Below are positions 40,363 to 49,281 of a stretch of DNA of 64,000 nucleotides, piece after piece. Every line of letters starts with the position of its first letter. Position 1 is the stretch's first letter. Source of the DNA: Bdellovibrionota bacterium. Lineage in GTDB: Bacteria; Bdellovibrionota; Bdellovibrionia; Bdellovibrionales; JAMPXM01. The DNA lies in assembly GCA_963170185.1 (NCBI GenBank), contig CAUJGS010000104.1, positions 1 to 64,000 of the forward strand. Direction: 5' to 3'. The translations under genes and the position numbers were made by a program. A model generated the notes under the pieces. That model searched no databases. It saw only the letters and a list, made by a program, of their open reading frames with translations, and had not been told where the DNA came from.

Positions 40363-40884
40363 TTACTGTACCAAGAACTCGCCGAAGTAAACGTCTTTGA
40401 CCACGCCCTGACTAAGCGAACGATTTAAGGTCACAGCGATCTGGTCCTTCAGAAACAACTTCCCCTGAATCGTCTCGACGTCATCGTAGGTCTTCGTATT
40501 AAGGATTCGAACGATCGAGTCACGAGCAGCCGGACTGTTGCGCACAATCTCTTCGAACCCATCTTTGTCGAGCATCTCCAGCGTCAAAGTCACACGAATG
40601 ATCCGTCGCGGTTGCCCCTCGAGGTTCACCGTAAAGGTCGGCATGGTGTAGAGGACAGAATCACGAACACCTTCCGTCTCACGGGTCAGTTTCAAATCTT
40701 GAATCGCAGCAGGTTCGCGCACACTCGGTGGGTGCCAGCCCAAAGTCGCCTTAAAAGTCAGAAAGGCACCGATTCCAAGTACCGAGAAATTCACTAAAAC
40801 AAACAGCGGCAACATGAGTTTGTTCACTTTGCTCGGCTGCTCGCCTTCGGCTGGAGCCTTCTGTTTTTCTTCGGCCATTGCCAC
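40363..40884 (-). CDS. fliL: FliL-like flagellar basal body-associated protein
   Basis: Single N-terminal TM, YTMPTFTVNLEGQPRRIIRVTLTLEMLDKDGFEEIVRNSPAARDSIVRILNTKTYDDVETIQGKLFLKDQI. Confidence 0.75.
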   Translation of the reverse strand: MAMAEEKQKAPAEGEQPSKVNKLMLPLFVLVNFSVLGIGAFLTFKATLGWHPPSVREPAAIQDLKLTRETEGVRDSVLYTMPTFTVNLEGQPRRIIRVTLTLEMLDKDGFEEIVRNSPAARDSIVRILNTKTYDDVETIQGKLFLKDQIAVTLNRSLSQGVVKDVYFGEFLVQ

Positions 40885-41014
40885 TCCCCAAGTAACGGCT
40901 TCAACCCGTTCCTCGAAGTACTTAACGGACCAAAGGCCTTATCTCTGAAGTCCAGGCGAAGGCAACTGGACCCGAATTCTTGAGCTTCCAGCCCCAAAGT
41001 GAGACACTTCCCAT

Positions 41015-42133
41015 GTGATGTTTCGAAACCGCTCATATTCCAACTCATCGGCCACCGGCCTTGGCGCTCACTACCTTTTCACTTCGGTGATCACACTCGC
41101 GGCTTTGGCAATGGCGAATCCCCCAAACACCGCATCGGCCAACACCACAACTACCGCCGAGGATTCGGCCGGTCGAGATTCCGAACCACAAAAGATTTGG
41201 GCCAAGGACTCTGTCCCCAAAAGTATTTTGGCGATTCCAACAACGGGCACGTACTACGCCCCCTATATCTTCGTCGTCGATAAGTCCGATCGCTCACTTG
41301 AAATCTGGAAACAGACTCGACCGACTCCGACGTCTTTTGAAATCACACGCGTTCAAAGCTATCCCGCCGATCTCGGCAAAAACGCCGGTGACAAAATCGC
41401 CGAGGGAGACCACAAAACGCCTGAAGGTATTTATTTTCTACTAGAAAAACTTGAAGGCGCCGGACTCGACTTCAAACTCTACGGCAATCGCGCCTACACG
41501 ACGAACTACCCGAACCTCTTTGACAGCCTCGATGGAAAAACCGGAAGCGGAATCTGGCTCCACGCCGTTCCCGACAATGTCCCACTGACGCGCGGAAGTC
41601 GCGGCTGTGTCGTCGTACGCAATGACGTGGTCGTCACTCTTGACCCTTATGTCCAGCTGGGAAAAACACCCATCGTTATATCCGATAAAATCGATCCTCG
41701 CCCCTTCAAAGAATTCCAAGCCGAACAGGCGCGACTACAAAACTGGTTGGAATCCTGGCGCGCCGCTTGGGCCGCCAAGGATCTCGAGCGCTACATGAGT
41801 TTCTACGACGAGGACTTCCGTTCCGCTGGCATGAAGAAGGCCGATTGGCGCACCTACAAAGAGCGTCTCAACAAACAATATAAGACCATCTCAGTTGCCC
41901 TCTCCGAACCAATCGGAGTTGAGCACCGTGGACGAGCTATTGTTCGCTTCATTCAAAATTACGCCAGTGATCAAGTCAGCGATTTGGGAGAAAAGACTCT
42001 CCACTTGGTGAATCGCAATGGCAGCTGGAAAATTCTCTCCGAGGAATGGCGAGCTGATTCGTCAGATGCCGCTCGCCAAACAGTCGTCGCTGCCAATCCG
42101 ACAACGACACCCAGCCAACCCACAGCTCACTAA
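41015..42133 (+). CDS. L,D-transpeptidase/carboxypeptidase (YkuD) with C-terminal NTF2-like domain, Csd6/Pgp2/Bd1075-like
   Basis: YkuD catalytic segment GIWLHAVPDNVPLTRGSRGCVVVRND; C-terminal LQNWLESWRAAWAAKDLERYMSFYDEDFRSAGM...GSWKILSEEW resembles NTF2/SnoaL. Confidence 0.8.
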   Translation: MMFRNRSYSNSSATGLGAHYLFTSVITLAALAMANPPNTASANTTTTAEDSAGRDSEPQKIWAKDSVPKSILAIPTTGTYYAPYIFVVDKSDRSLEIWKQTRPTPTSFEITRVQSYPADLGKNAGDKIAEGDHKTPEGIYFLLEKLEGAGLDFKLYGNRAYTTNYPNLFDSLDGKTGSGIWLHAVPDNVPLTRGSRGCVVVRNDVVVTLDPYVQLGKTPIVISDKIDPRPFKEFQAEQARLQNWLESWRAAWAAKDLERYMSFYDEDFRSAGMKKADWRTYKERLNKQYKTISVALSEPIGVEHRGRAIVRFIQNYASDQVSDLGEKTLHLVNRNGSWKILSEEWRADSSDAARQTVVAANPTTTPSQPTAH

Positions 42134-42136
42134 CTC

Positions 42137-42346
42137 CTAATTAAGCCCCTCGTTTTCGAGGTCGACGCGAACGACGTTGTCCGCAAGATCAGGCAAAGAT
42201 TCGAGATGCTTTTTCAAATCTTCTTTCGAGAGACGCTTACGGCTGACGTTCAGATCGATGAGACGCTTATCAAACTTCAAGCGTTCGATCTCGACCGCCA
42301 ATGATTTCGATGCTCCCGTTGTCGAACTGACGATTTTCCCAGACAT
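42137..42346 (-). CDS. Small hypothetical protein (69 aa)
   Basis: Compact charged ORF filling the gap between the YkuD and rhomboid genes. Confidence 0.5.
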   Translation of the reverse strand: MSGKIVSSTTGASKSLAVEIERLKFDKRLIDLNVSRKRLSKEDLKKHLESLPDLADNVVRVDLENEGLN

Positions 42347-42361
42347 GTTTACCGTCCTCTA

Positions 42362-43159
42362 TTAGTTCCAGTATTTGGGTCCATCCGGATCAGTCGGCTT
42401 ATCGCCACCACCTTCCGAACCCTTTTCGTTGTCTACCACGAGCTTCAGTCCCCGTCCACGCTTGGTCGACTTATTGCGCCAACGCCGCTGCTGAAGCCAT
42501 GTGTAACCCCTTAGAAAAACAAAACCCGAAACGATCCCGCCAAGATGGGCGAGATTCGCCTCACTTGACCCGCCAATGCCGCTATTGAGCAGCGTCGCGA
42601 CTTCCACGGCCCCAAGGATCAAAACAAACCACTTGGCCCGCATCGGGAAGACCATCATGAAATAGACGATGCGTTCGCCAAAGAGGATCCCATAGGCGAG
42701 CATCAAGCCAAAAACGGCTCCAGAAGCACCCACGACCGGCGTCGTCCACCCCGTAAAGGTTTGCGTCACCGCTCCATAGATCGCCATGACTAAGACGTAG
42801 AGAACTCCTGCCCCCGCACCGGAGAAGAGATAAAACGCCAAGAAGAGCTTCGAGCCCCAGCGGCTCTCAAGCTCCGACCCCAGCCACCAAAGCAAGAGCA
42901 TGTTGAACAAGATATGAAAGAGATTGGTCGAGTGCAGAAACTGATATGTGAAAACCTGCCAGACGAAAAACTTTTCGATCACCGAAAGCGGAACAAGCCC
43001 GAGGCCATACGTGATATGAGGCTGACCGAGGAAGTACTTCTCCACGATCACCTGCAAGACCAGCCAAACCACGACGCAGATCCCAATCATCCATTTCACA
43101 ACGGGAGTGATTGGAACCATTGCGTTCCACTGCACCGATCCTTGGCCGCGATTTCCCAC
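42362..43159 (-). CDS. Rhomboid-family intramembrane serine protease
   Basis: LLWWLGSELESRWG, VGASGAVFGLMLAYG (GxSG) and AHLGGIVSGFVF catalytic His. Confidence 0.93.
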   Translation of the reverse strand: MGNRGQGSVQWNAMVPITPVVKWMIGICVVVWLVLQVIVEKYFLGQPHITYGLGLVPLSVIEKFFVWQVFTYQFLHSTNLFHILFNMLLLWWLGSELESRWGSKLFLAFYLFSGAGAGVLYVLVMAIYGAVTQTFTGWTTPVVGASGAVFGLMLAYGILFGERIVYFMMVFPMRAKWFVLILGAVEVATLLNSGIGGSSEANLAHLGGIVSGFVFLRGYTWLQQRRWRNKSTKRGRGLKLVVDNEKGSEGGGDKPTDPDGPKYWN

Positions 43160-43220
43160 TACTTAGCTCCTACTTTGGCCGACAGTTTGGCCGCTCTATC
43201 CATACCCTAGCTACCATACC

Positions 43221-43700
43221 TTAGCTATGTGCCTGGCCACTTGCATGCAAACCAGGCTCTGAGAGTTCTAAGAGTACCCCGCCAGTCGAGGCTGGGTGAA
43301 CAAAAACCACACGACACCCATGCGCACCTAGACGGGGTGTCTCGTTCACCAGTCGAATTCCAGCCATTTTTAAACGACCCACAGCTTCATCGATGCCTTT
43401 TACTCGCAAACAGACGTGATGAATCCCCGGCCCGCGCTTATCTAAGAACTTTTTGATAGGACTTTCGTCCGAGGTCGGCTCCAAAAGTTCAATCGAAGCC
43501 GCGTTGCCAAGGTTCAAAAAGCCGACTTTCACTTTTTCAGTCGGAACCTCTTCGGTGGGCATCTCGGTAAAGCCCAAGGCTTTGTAGAATTTGAAACCCT
43601 CTTCCAGAGAGTTCACCGCAACACCTAAGTGATCGAGTTCAAACCCGATCGATTTTAAAACTGCGCCGGCCTTGCCAAATTGGTCCGAACTATTTGTCAC
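43221..43700 (-). CDS. mce: Methylmalonyl-CoA epimerase
   Basis: LDHLGVAVNSLEEGFKFYKALGF...GPGIHHVCLRVKGIDEAVGRLKMAGIRLV...HPASTGGVLLELSE. Confidence 0.9.
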   Translation of the reverse strand: MTNSSDQFGKAGAVLKSIGFELDHLGVAVNSLEEGFKFYKALGFTEMPTEEVPTEKVKVGFLNLGNAASIELLEPTSDESPIKKFLDKRGPGIHHVCLRVKGIDEAVGRLKMAGIRLVNETPRLGAHGCRVVFVHPASTGGVLLELSEPGLHASGQAHS

Positions 43701-44302
43701 GACTTTGCTCCTTGGCGGTGGCCACTCTTTAAGCCCCGCGACTCCGTCATACGCGACTCGATTAAGGGCACCAAACGCTCATACGTTTGCTCAAGCGTTT
43801 CGATAACCACTTTGGTTTCTGCGATCAGCGGATAGAAATTCGCATCACCTGCCCAACGAGGCAGAATGTGCCAGTGCAGGTGTTCCGGAATCCCCGCCCC
43901 TGCGACCGATCCAAGATTGAGTCCCATATTAAATCCGCCGGGCCGATAGGCCTCGGTGAGAACTTCGACACCGATTTTCATCAATTCGTTCACGTCACGC
44001 ATTTCCGAATCCGTCATCTCTGTGAACTCGCCATTGTGACGTTTCGGCAAAACAAGAAGATGTCCGCTATTGTACGGAAATTTATTGAGCATGAGCATCG
44101 CCTGCCCATTTTCACAAAGCACCAGGGACTCTGGGCTAACGCCCTCTTTGAGGGCATGGCAAAACACGCAGCCTTCGGGACGAATGAGGCGTCGCACGTA
44201 CTTCATGCGCTCAGGGCGAAACATCACGTTGCGTGTAACCGGCCACTCGGGCTTCGTTTTTTTTCGGGTCAGCTTCTTTTTCGCGACGCGCTTCTTAGCC
44301 AT
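43697..44302 (-). CDS. HIT-family protein (AP4A-hydrolase-like)
   Basis: GHLLVLPKRHNGEFTEM; GIPEHLHWHILPRW histidine triad. Confidence 0.92.
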   Translation of the reverse strand: MAKKRVAKKKLTRKKTKPEWPVTRNVMFRPERMKYVRRLIRPEGCVFCHALKEGVSPESLVLCENGQAMLMLNKFPYNSGHLLVLPKRHNGEFTEMTDSEMRDVNELMKIGVEVLTEAYRPGGFNMGLNLGSVAGAGIPEHLHWHILPRWAGDANFYPLIAETKVVIETLEQTYERLVPLIESRMTESRGLKSGHRQGAKS

Positions 44303-44320
44303 TCACTCGACATCATCAAA

Positions 44321-44351
44321 TAAAAAACCCGAGGGGACAACCCTCGGGTTT
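44321..44351 (-). terminator. Rho-independent terminator of rpsA
   Basis: aacccgaggg-gaca-accctcgggtt; minus strand runs into ttttttattt. Confidence 0.88.
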
Positions 44352-44398
44352 GCGCGACATTCTCCCCCGAAATGGGGTCGCTGTCGTTTAAGACGAAA

Positions 44399-46300
44399 CT
44401 ACTCGTCTTTTTTCGTCGTCGCGGCACCTTTCAGTGCATCGCCGAAGAGATCGCCAAGCGAAGTCTTCGATGTCGACGTGAGTTTCTTCACGTAGTCATC
44501 AACGTCTGCTTTTTGCTCACGAAGCTTTACGAGCTTCGCCGAGAGACCGATTTTACGAGCATCGCGATCGATCGAGATGATCTCAGCTTTGATCGTGTCA
44601 CCTGGTTTGCAGAACTCTTCTGCCTTGTTCACACGGTCAGTCGAAAGTTCAGAGATGTGGATAAGACCTTCGATGTCCGCTTCGAGCTCAACAAATACGC
44701 CGAAGTCCGCAGTTTTTGCGACTTTAACGTCATGCTGAGTGCCGACGCCGTACTTCTGGTCGATGTTCGCCCAAGGATCTGCCTCAAGTTGCTTGATACC
44801 AAGCGAGAAGCGTTCTTGTTCGATGTCGACGCCCAAGACAACTGCGCGGATCTTTTGACCCTTTGCGAACATTTCCGAAGGATGGTTCACGCGCTTTGTC
44901 CAAGAGAAGTCCGAAATGTGAACGAGACCGTCGATACCGTCTTCAACGCCAACAAAGACACCGAAGTCAGTGATCGAGCGAACTTCGCCCTCGATGATCG
45001 TACCTGGGAGGTAGCTGTTTTTAAGCTCAACCCATGGGTTCGCCATCAATTGCTTCATGCCGAGGCTGATACGACGTGCAGCCGAATCGACTTCGAGAAC
45101 CTGAACGTCGACTTCGTCGCCAACGTTTACGATTTGCGAAGGATGCTTCACGCGCTTTGTCCAAGACATTTCTGAAACGTGGATGAGACCTTCAACGCCT
45201 TCTGCGAGCTCAACAAACGCACCGTAATCGGCAAGTGATACGATTTTGCCTTTGAGTTTCGCGCCCACTGGGAATTGCGCCAAAGCGGCTTCCCAAGGAT
45301 CTTGTTGAAGTTGTTTGAGACCAAGCGACACACGTTCTTTTTCGGCGTCGTACTTCAAAACAACGACTTTGATTTCGTCGCCGAGGTTAATGACTTCCGA
45401 AGGATGCTTTACACGGCCCCACGACATATCCGTGATGTGAAGAAGACCGTCCATACCGCCGAGGTCGATGAACGCACCGTAGTCGGTGATGTTCTTAACG
45501 ATACCTTGAACGATCGAACCTTCCTTCATCGCATCCAGAGTCTGCGTGCGGAGGTTTTCGCGCTCTTCTTCGAGGAGGGCACGACGCGAAAGAACGATGT
45601 TTCCGCGTTTCTTGTTGAACTTGATAACTTTGAATTTGTACTTCTTGCCGATGTAGATGTCCATGTTGCGGACCGGACGCAGATCGATCTGCGAACCTGG
45701 CAAGAATGCCTTCACGCCGATATCAACCGAGAGACCACCTTTAACTTTCGCAATGATAGTACCTTCGATGAGCTCTTCGTTTTCCGCCGCACGCGAGATG
45801 TCGTTCCATGCGCGCATCATGTCCGCTTTGTCTTTCGACAGAACGACCATGCCGTTTTCGTTTTCCACGCGGTCGATGTAAACTTCGACTTCGTCGCCTG
45901 GCTTCACTTCGCGAACGCCGTCGACAACGCGGAATTCATTGATTGGGATCAGACCTTCTGACTTGTAGTTGATATCAACCAAAACATAGTCAGTTTGAAC
46001 TTCAACGACAGTGCCTTTAACGACATCGCCTGGTTTGAAGTCGCGCTCTTTGATCGATGCTTCAAAGAGATTTTCAAATTCAGCCGCAGTCTTTTTCGAC
46101 TTAGGGCCTTCTGCATCGTCAAACAGAGATTGAATGCGAGCCGCCTCTTGTTGAGCTTTTGTAAGAGACAGAGCAGCTTTACCGCCGCCAGAAGATTGAG
46201 TGTTGGCCGCCATAGGCAACCAGTTGAAAGGGTTAAAGAAAAACTTCATAAGGTTTGTTTTGTCCTCCTTAGTGAAAAACAAGCTCCGAGAGTAAGGCAA
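44399..46300 (-). CDS. rpsA: 30S ribosomal protein S1
   Basis: Serial S1 domains (VVKGTVVEVQTDYVLVDINYKSEGLIPINEF, IVQGIVKNITDYGAFIDLGGMDGLLHITDMSWGRVKHPSEV, etc.); actual start may be the internal ATG MKFFFNPFNW or MAANTQ. Confidence 0.95.
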   Translation of the reverse strand: MPYSRSLFFTKEDKTNLMKFFFNPFNWLPMAANTQSSGGGKAALSLTKAQQEAARIQSLFDDAEGPKSKKTAAEFENLFEASIKERDFKPGDVVKGTVVEVQTDYVLVDINYKSEGLIPINEFRVVDGVREVKPGDEVEVYIDRVENENGMVVLSKDKADMMRAWNDISRAAENEELIEGTIIAKVKGGLSVDIGVKAFLPGSQIDLRPVRNMDIYIGKKYKFKVIKFNKKRGNIVLSRRALLEEERENLRTQTLDAMKEGSIVQGIVKNITDYGAFIDLGGMDGLLHITDMSWGRVKHPSEVINLGDEIKVVVLKYDAEKERVSLGLKQLQQDPWEAALAQFPVGAKLKGKIVSLADYGAFVELAEGVEGLIHVSEMSWTKRVKHPSQIVNVGDEVDVQVLEVDSAARRISLGMKQLMANPWVELKNSYLPGTIIEGEVRSITDFGVFVGVEDGIDGLVHISDFSWTKRVNHPSEMFAKGQKIRAVVLGVDIEQERFSLGIKQLEADPWANIDQKYGVGTQHDVKVAKTADFGVFVELEADIEGLIHISELSTDRVNKAEEFCKPGDTIKAEIISIDRDARKIGLSAKLVKLREQKADVDDYVKKLTSTSKTSLGDLFGDALKGAATTKKDE

Positions 46301-46409
46301 AGCCCCTCTTCCGTCCCGTTTTCATCACGTCGAACGGTTATCGGCGCTCATAGCGGAGGAGTCAAAGAGCCTTTTAAGACCCTTCAACGCGATGCATTTT
46401 TTGCTGGTT

Positions 46410-47150
46410 CTAGCGAGCTACAGCCGGGCGGTTGAGGCCTTCAGATTCAATCAGGCTGGCGATCTGGCCAACCACGTCCTCAAAGCCCAATTTCGACGTG
46501 TCGATGGTGTGAGAACCATCTGGGGCTCGCATAGGGGCCGCTTTGCGATTGGCGTCTTGGTGATCGCGCTGAGTCTGCTCGGAGATCATCGACTCCAGCG
46601 ACCGTCCCTCTTCAAGCGCTCGACGTTGGGCGCGGTCTTCCGCACGAGCCGTGAGGAAGACTTTCAGGGGCGCTTGAGGAAATACGACCGAGCCACAATC
46701 GCGGCCTTCCGCGATGAGCCCATTTACGCCGGCGGCGCAATCGCGCTGCGCCTGCAAGAGCGCCAGACGAACAAGAGGGTAAGATGAAATCTTGGAAGCC
46801 ATTGCGCCTACGGACTCTTTACCGATGTCCTCTGTGCGGTCGACGCCTTCAAAAAAGAACATCGTCTGTTCGGAAGTCAGTCGCACCTCCCAGCGATCGC
46901 TTTCTACCAAAGCCACAATCGCCCGCTCGTCTTCGAGATTGAGACCCGAAAACCCAGCCGCCCAAGCAATACCGCGATAGAAACTTCCTGTAGAAACCCA
47001 AGACCAGCCGAATCGACGAGCCAACTCGCGCGAAACGGAAGATTTGCCGCTAGCCGCTGGGCCATCGATGGTAACAATCACTGGCGCCGTCGCCGGATTT
47101 GTCGACGCGGTCTTCGTGGAGGCGTTGTCAGGTGCTGAGCTGCGGTTCAT
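46410..47150 (-). CDS. cmk: Cytidylate kinase
   Basis: VIVTIDGPAASGKSSVSRELARRFGWSWVSTGSFYRGIAW; GLIAEGRDCGSVVFPQAPLKVFLTA. Confidence 0.92.
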   Translation of the reverse strand: MNRSSAPDNASTKTASTNPATAPVIVTIDGPAASGKSSVSRELARRFGWSWVSTGSFYRGIAWAAGFSGLNLEDERAIVALVESDRWEVRLTSEQTMFFFEGVDRTEDIGKESVGAMASKISSYPLVRLALLQAQRDCAAGVNGLIAEGRDCGSVVFPQAPLKVFLTARAEDRAQRRALEEGRSLESMISEQTQRDHQDANRKAAPMRAPDGSHTIDTSKLGFEDVVGQIASLIESEGLNRPAVAR

Positions 47151-47278
47151 CGCCACCTTCTCGGTCTCGAGATTCACTTGAAACATGCTTTGAATCCATA
47201 CCCTAAACGGCCCAAACCGGGTCAAGCACCCTGTGATGACTCAGCGCAATCTTGCCTTGAGAATAGCCAATCCGTGCC

Positions 47279-48550
47279 TTAAACGATACGAAAGCCCTGC
47301 GCCTTAAGTCGCTCGTTAAGCGTCTTTAACTGCTCCCGATTAGAGGTCTCAACCAAAAGATCGATTCGTGTTTCTCGCAAACCCAGTTCTGGCGAAACGC
47401 GATCATGATAGACCTCAAGAACATTGGCGCGTTCGGAGGCCATCACTTCGGTGATGCGGTGAAGGTTTCCTGGCAGATCGTCGACCACGACCGCAATACG
47501 CGCCAGACGGTTTTCATGACGAAGTCCGCTTTCGATCACGCGCGACATGACGTTGAGATCAATATTGCCGCCGCACAAAATGACGGCCGTCTTGCCCTTC
47601 AAACGAGTTTTCCCAGCCATTACCGCCGCCAAGCCTGCGGCCCCCGAGCCCTCGGTCACCGTCTTGGCTTTTTCGAGCAGCGAAACGATCGCCGCCGCAA
47701 TTTCGTTGTCATTTACTTCAACGACTTCATCGACCAGACGCTTGATATGGGCCTCAAACATCGCCGGATGCGCATTTTTAATCGCAATCCCCTCGGCGAT
47801 CGTCGTCACCGCTTTTCTTCGTTTGTTTGGATCTTGGTTTTCTAGCGCGATATCTTCGAACTTCTCTCCCGAAAAAAGCCGCCGCATCATAGACGCCTGA
47901 TTGGAAACCACGCCGATGATCTTGATCGAAGGCTTCATGGCTTTGGCCGCGATCGCGATGCCGGAGATCAAGCCACCTCCGCCAATCGGGATCACGATAT
48001 TGTCGACATCGGGAAGGTCTTCCAGAATTTCAAGCCCGATCGTACCCTGGCCCGCAATCACCCGCGGATTCATATAGGGATGAACGAATATCCAACCCTT
48101 CTCTTTTTCAAGCTCTAGGGCTTTTGCGTAGGCGTCGTCATAGACATCGCCGTGCAGGATGACTTCCGCACCGTGAGAGCGAGTGGCGTTGATTTTCACA
48201 ATCGGGGCGGTTTGAGGCATTACGATGTGCGCCTTTGCTCCGACAAGCTTTGCTCCAAACGCGACACCTTGGGCGTGATTGCCAGCCGAACTCGCAACAA
48301 CACCTCGAGCCAGATCTTCTTTCGAAAGCGAGAGCATCGTGTTCAACGCGCCTCGAATCTTAAAGCTCCCGGTCAGCTGCTCGTTTTCAAGCTTGATGAA
48401 GATTTGCGTGTCGGGGTTCGTGCTGCCGATCGCAAATGGAAGCTCACGCAAACCCGTGCGGCGAACCCGATTTCGAATCAGTTCGCGGGCCGCTTTGATA
48501 TCGTCGATGGAAACTTCTAAAGAGGGCGCACTCTGGAGCAATGACTTCAT
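47279..48550 (-). CDS. ilvA: Threonine ammonia-lyase with ACT domain
   Basis: FIKLENEQLTGSFKIRGALN (PLP lysine), VVASSAGNHAQGVAFGAK, IPIGGGGLISGIA; C-terminal ACT-like. Start at ATG 48550. Confidence 0.88.
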   Translation of the reverse strand: MKSLLQSAPSLEVSIDDIKAARELIRNRVRRTGLRELPFAIGSTNPDTQIFIKLENEQLTGSFKIRGALNTMLSLSKEDLARGVVASSAGNHAQGVAFGAKLVGAKAHIVMPQTAPIVKINATRSHGAEVILHGDVYDDAYAKALELEKEKGWIFVHPYMNPRVIAGQGTIGLEILEDLPDVDNIVIPIGGGGLISGIAIAAKAMKPSIKIIGVVSNQASMMRRLFSGEKFEDIALENQDPNKRRKAVTTIAEGIAIKNAHPAMFEAHIKRLVDEVVEVNDNEIAAAIVSLLEKAKTVTEGSGAAGLAAVMAGKTRLKGKTAVILCGGNIDLNVMSRVIESGLRHENRLARIAVVVDDLPGNLHRITEVMASERANVLEVYHDRVSPELGLRETRIDLLVETSNREQLKTLNERLKAQGFRIV

Positions 48551-48602
48551 AAGCCCTAAGTTGTCAGACCTGCGCGCGAGCCTGTCAACTTCAACGGCCA
48601 CT

Positions 48603-48881
48603 TCAAGAGGCAACGTGTGTGGTGTCAGATTCTGGCGCCGTATCCGACCACCACTCGGTGAAGCCAACCAAGGGACGGTACTTCTTTAAATCTTTGGGAA
48701 AAGGCCGCCGCAACAAAACCGACGGCGTCGTATCAGCAAAGTAAAATGGGGCGAACTTCGCGCCGCAGCTACCGCAAGCCGCTACCCGTTCACCATGGGC
48801 CTCATGGGTCTCATTGCAGCGGTGACAGCGGCGAACCTGTGTCCAATCGCGAGATGAGAAAAGGGGCTTGGCTCGTTTCAT
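48603..48881 (-). CDS. Small zinc-ribbon protein
   Basis: RRCHRCNETHEAHGERVAACGSCGAKFAPFYF (CxxC...CxxC), start taken at ATG 48881. Confidence 0.6.
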   Translation of the reverse strand: MKRAKPLFSSRDWTQVRRCHRCNETHEAHGERVAACGSCGAKFAPFYFADTTPSVLLRRPFPKDLKKYRPLVGFTEWWSDTAPESDTTHVAS

Positions 48882-49281
48882 GTCTCTCGTCCTTTCCCGC
48901 ATAACCGAGTTCGCGGTACACCAAGACGAGATTTCATCGAATATGCCAACAGCAGCCATTCCAAGCTTCCGCCGACCGTCGATAAACAAACGGCTCTCAA
49001 ACCCAGGTCCATTTTCGCACGAGATCCGATCGAATCCGAACAGAACTTCCCAGCGGCCTTGAGGCCGGCGAGCCTTTTGACTTCCCATTTTGCTACGAGC
49101 GAAATTCCTTCTCCGCCGCAACGACTTGACGCGCCGCATGGAAGTTTTTGCACCCTGTGTGTACACGCCTTAGGCGTTTCAAAATGGCCGAGAATACCGT
49201 CATTTGCCGATCGCTTTATTTCGCACCGGTACCCCCTCTTGCAATCCCTCTCCTCGCCCCCAAACGACCACATAAACCGAT

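Noticed and set aside
43170-43206. Short direct repeat ccatacc(c/t)tagct before the rhomboid gene start
   Set aside because: Only about 13 bp with mismatches in a short gap; too weak to interpret.
44372-45961. Long plus-strand ORFs (44372..45175 and 45275..45961)
   Set aside because: Antisense to rpsA; they mirror the internal repetition of S1 domains.
44399-46300. Internal near-repeats in the DNA
   Set aside because: Explained by tandem S1 domains of ribosomal protein S1.
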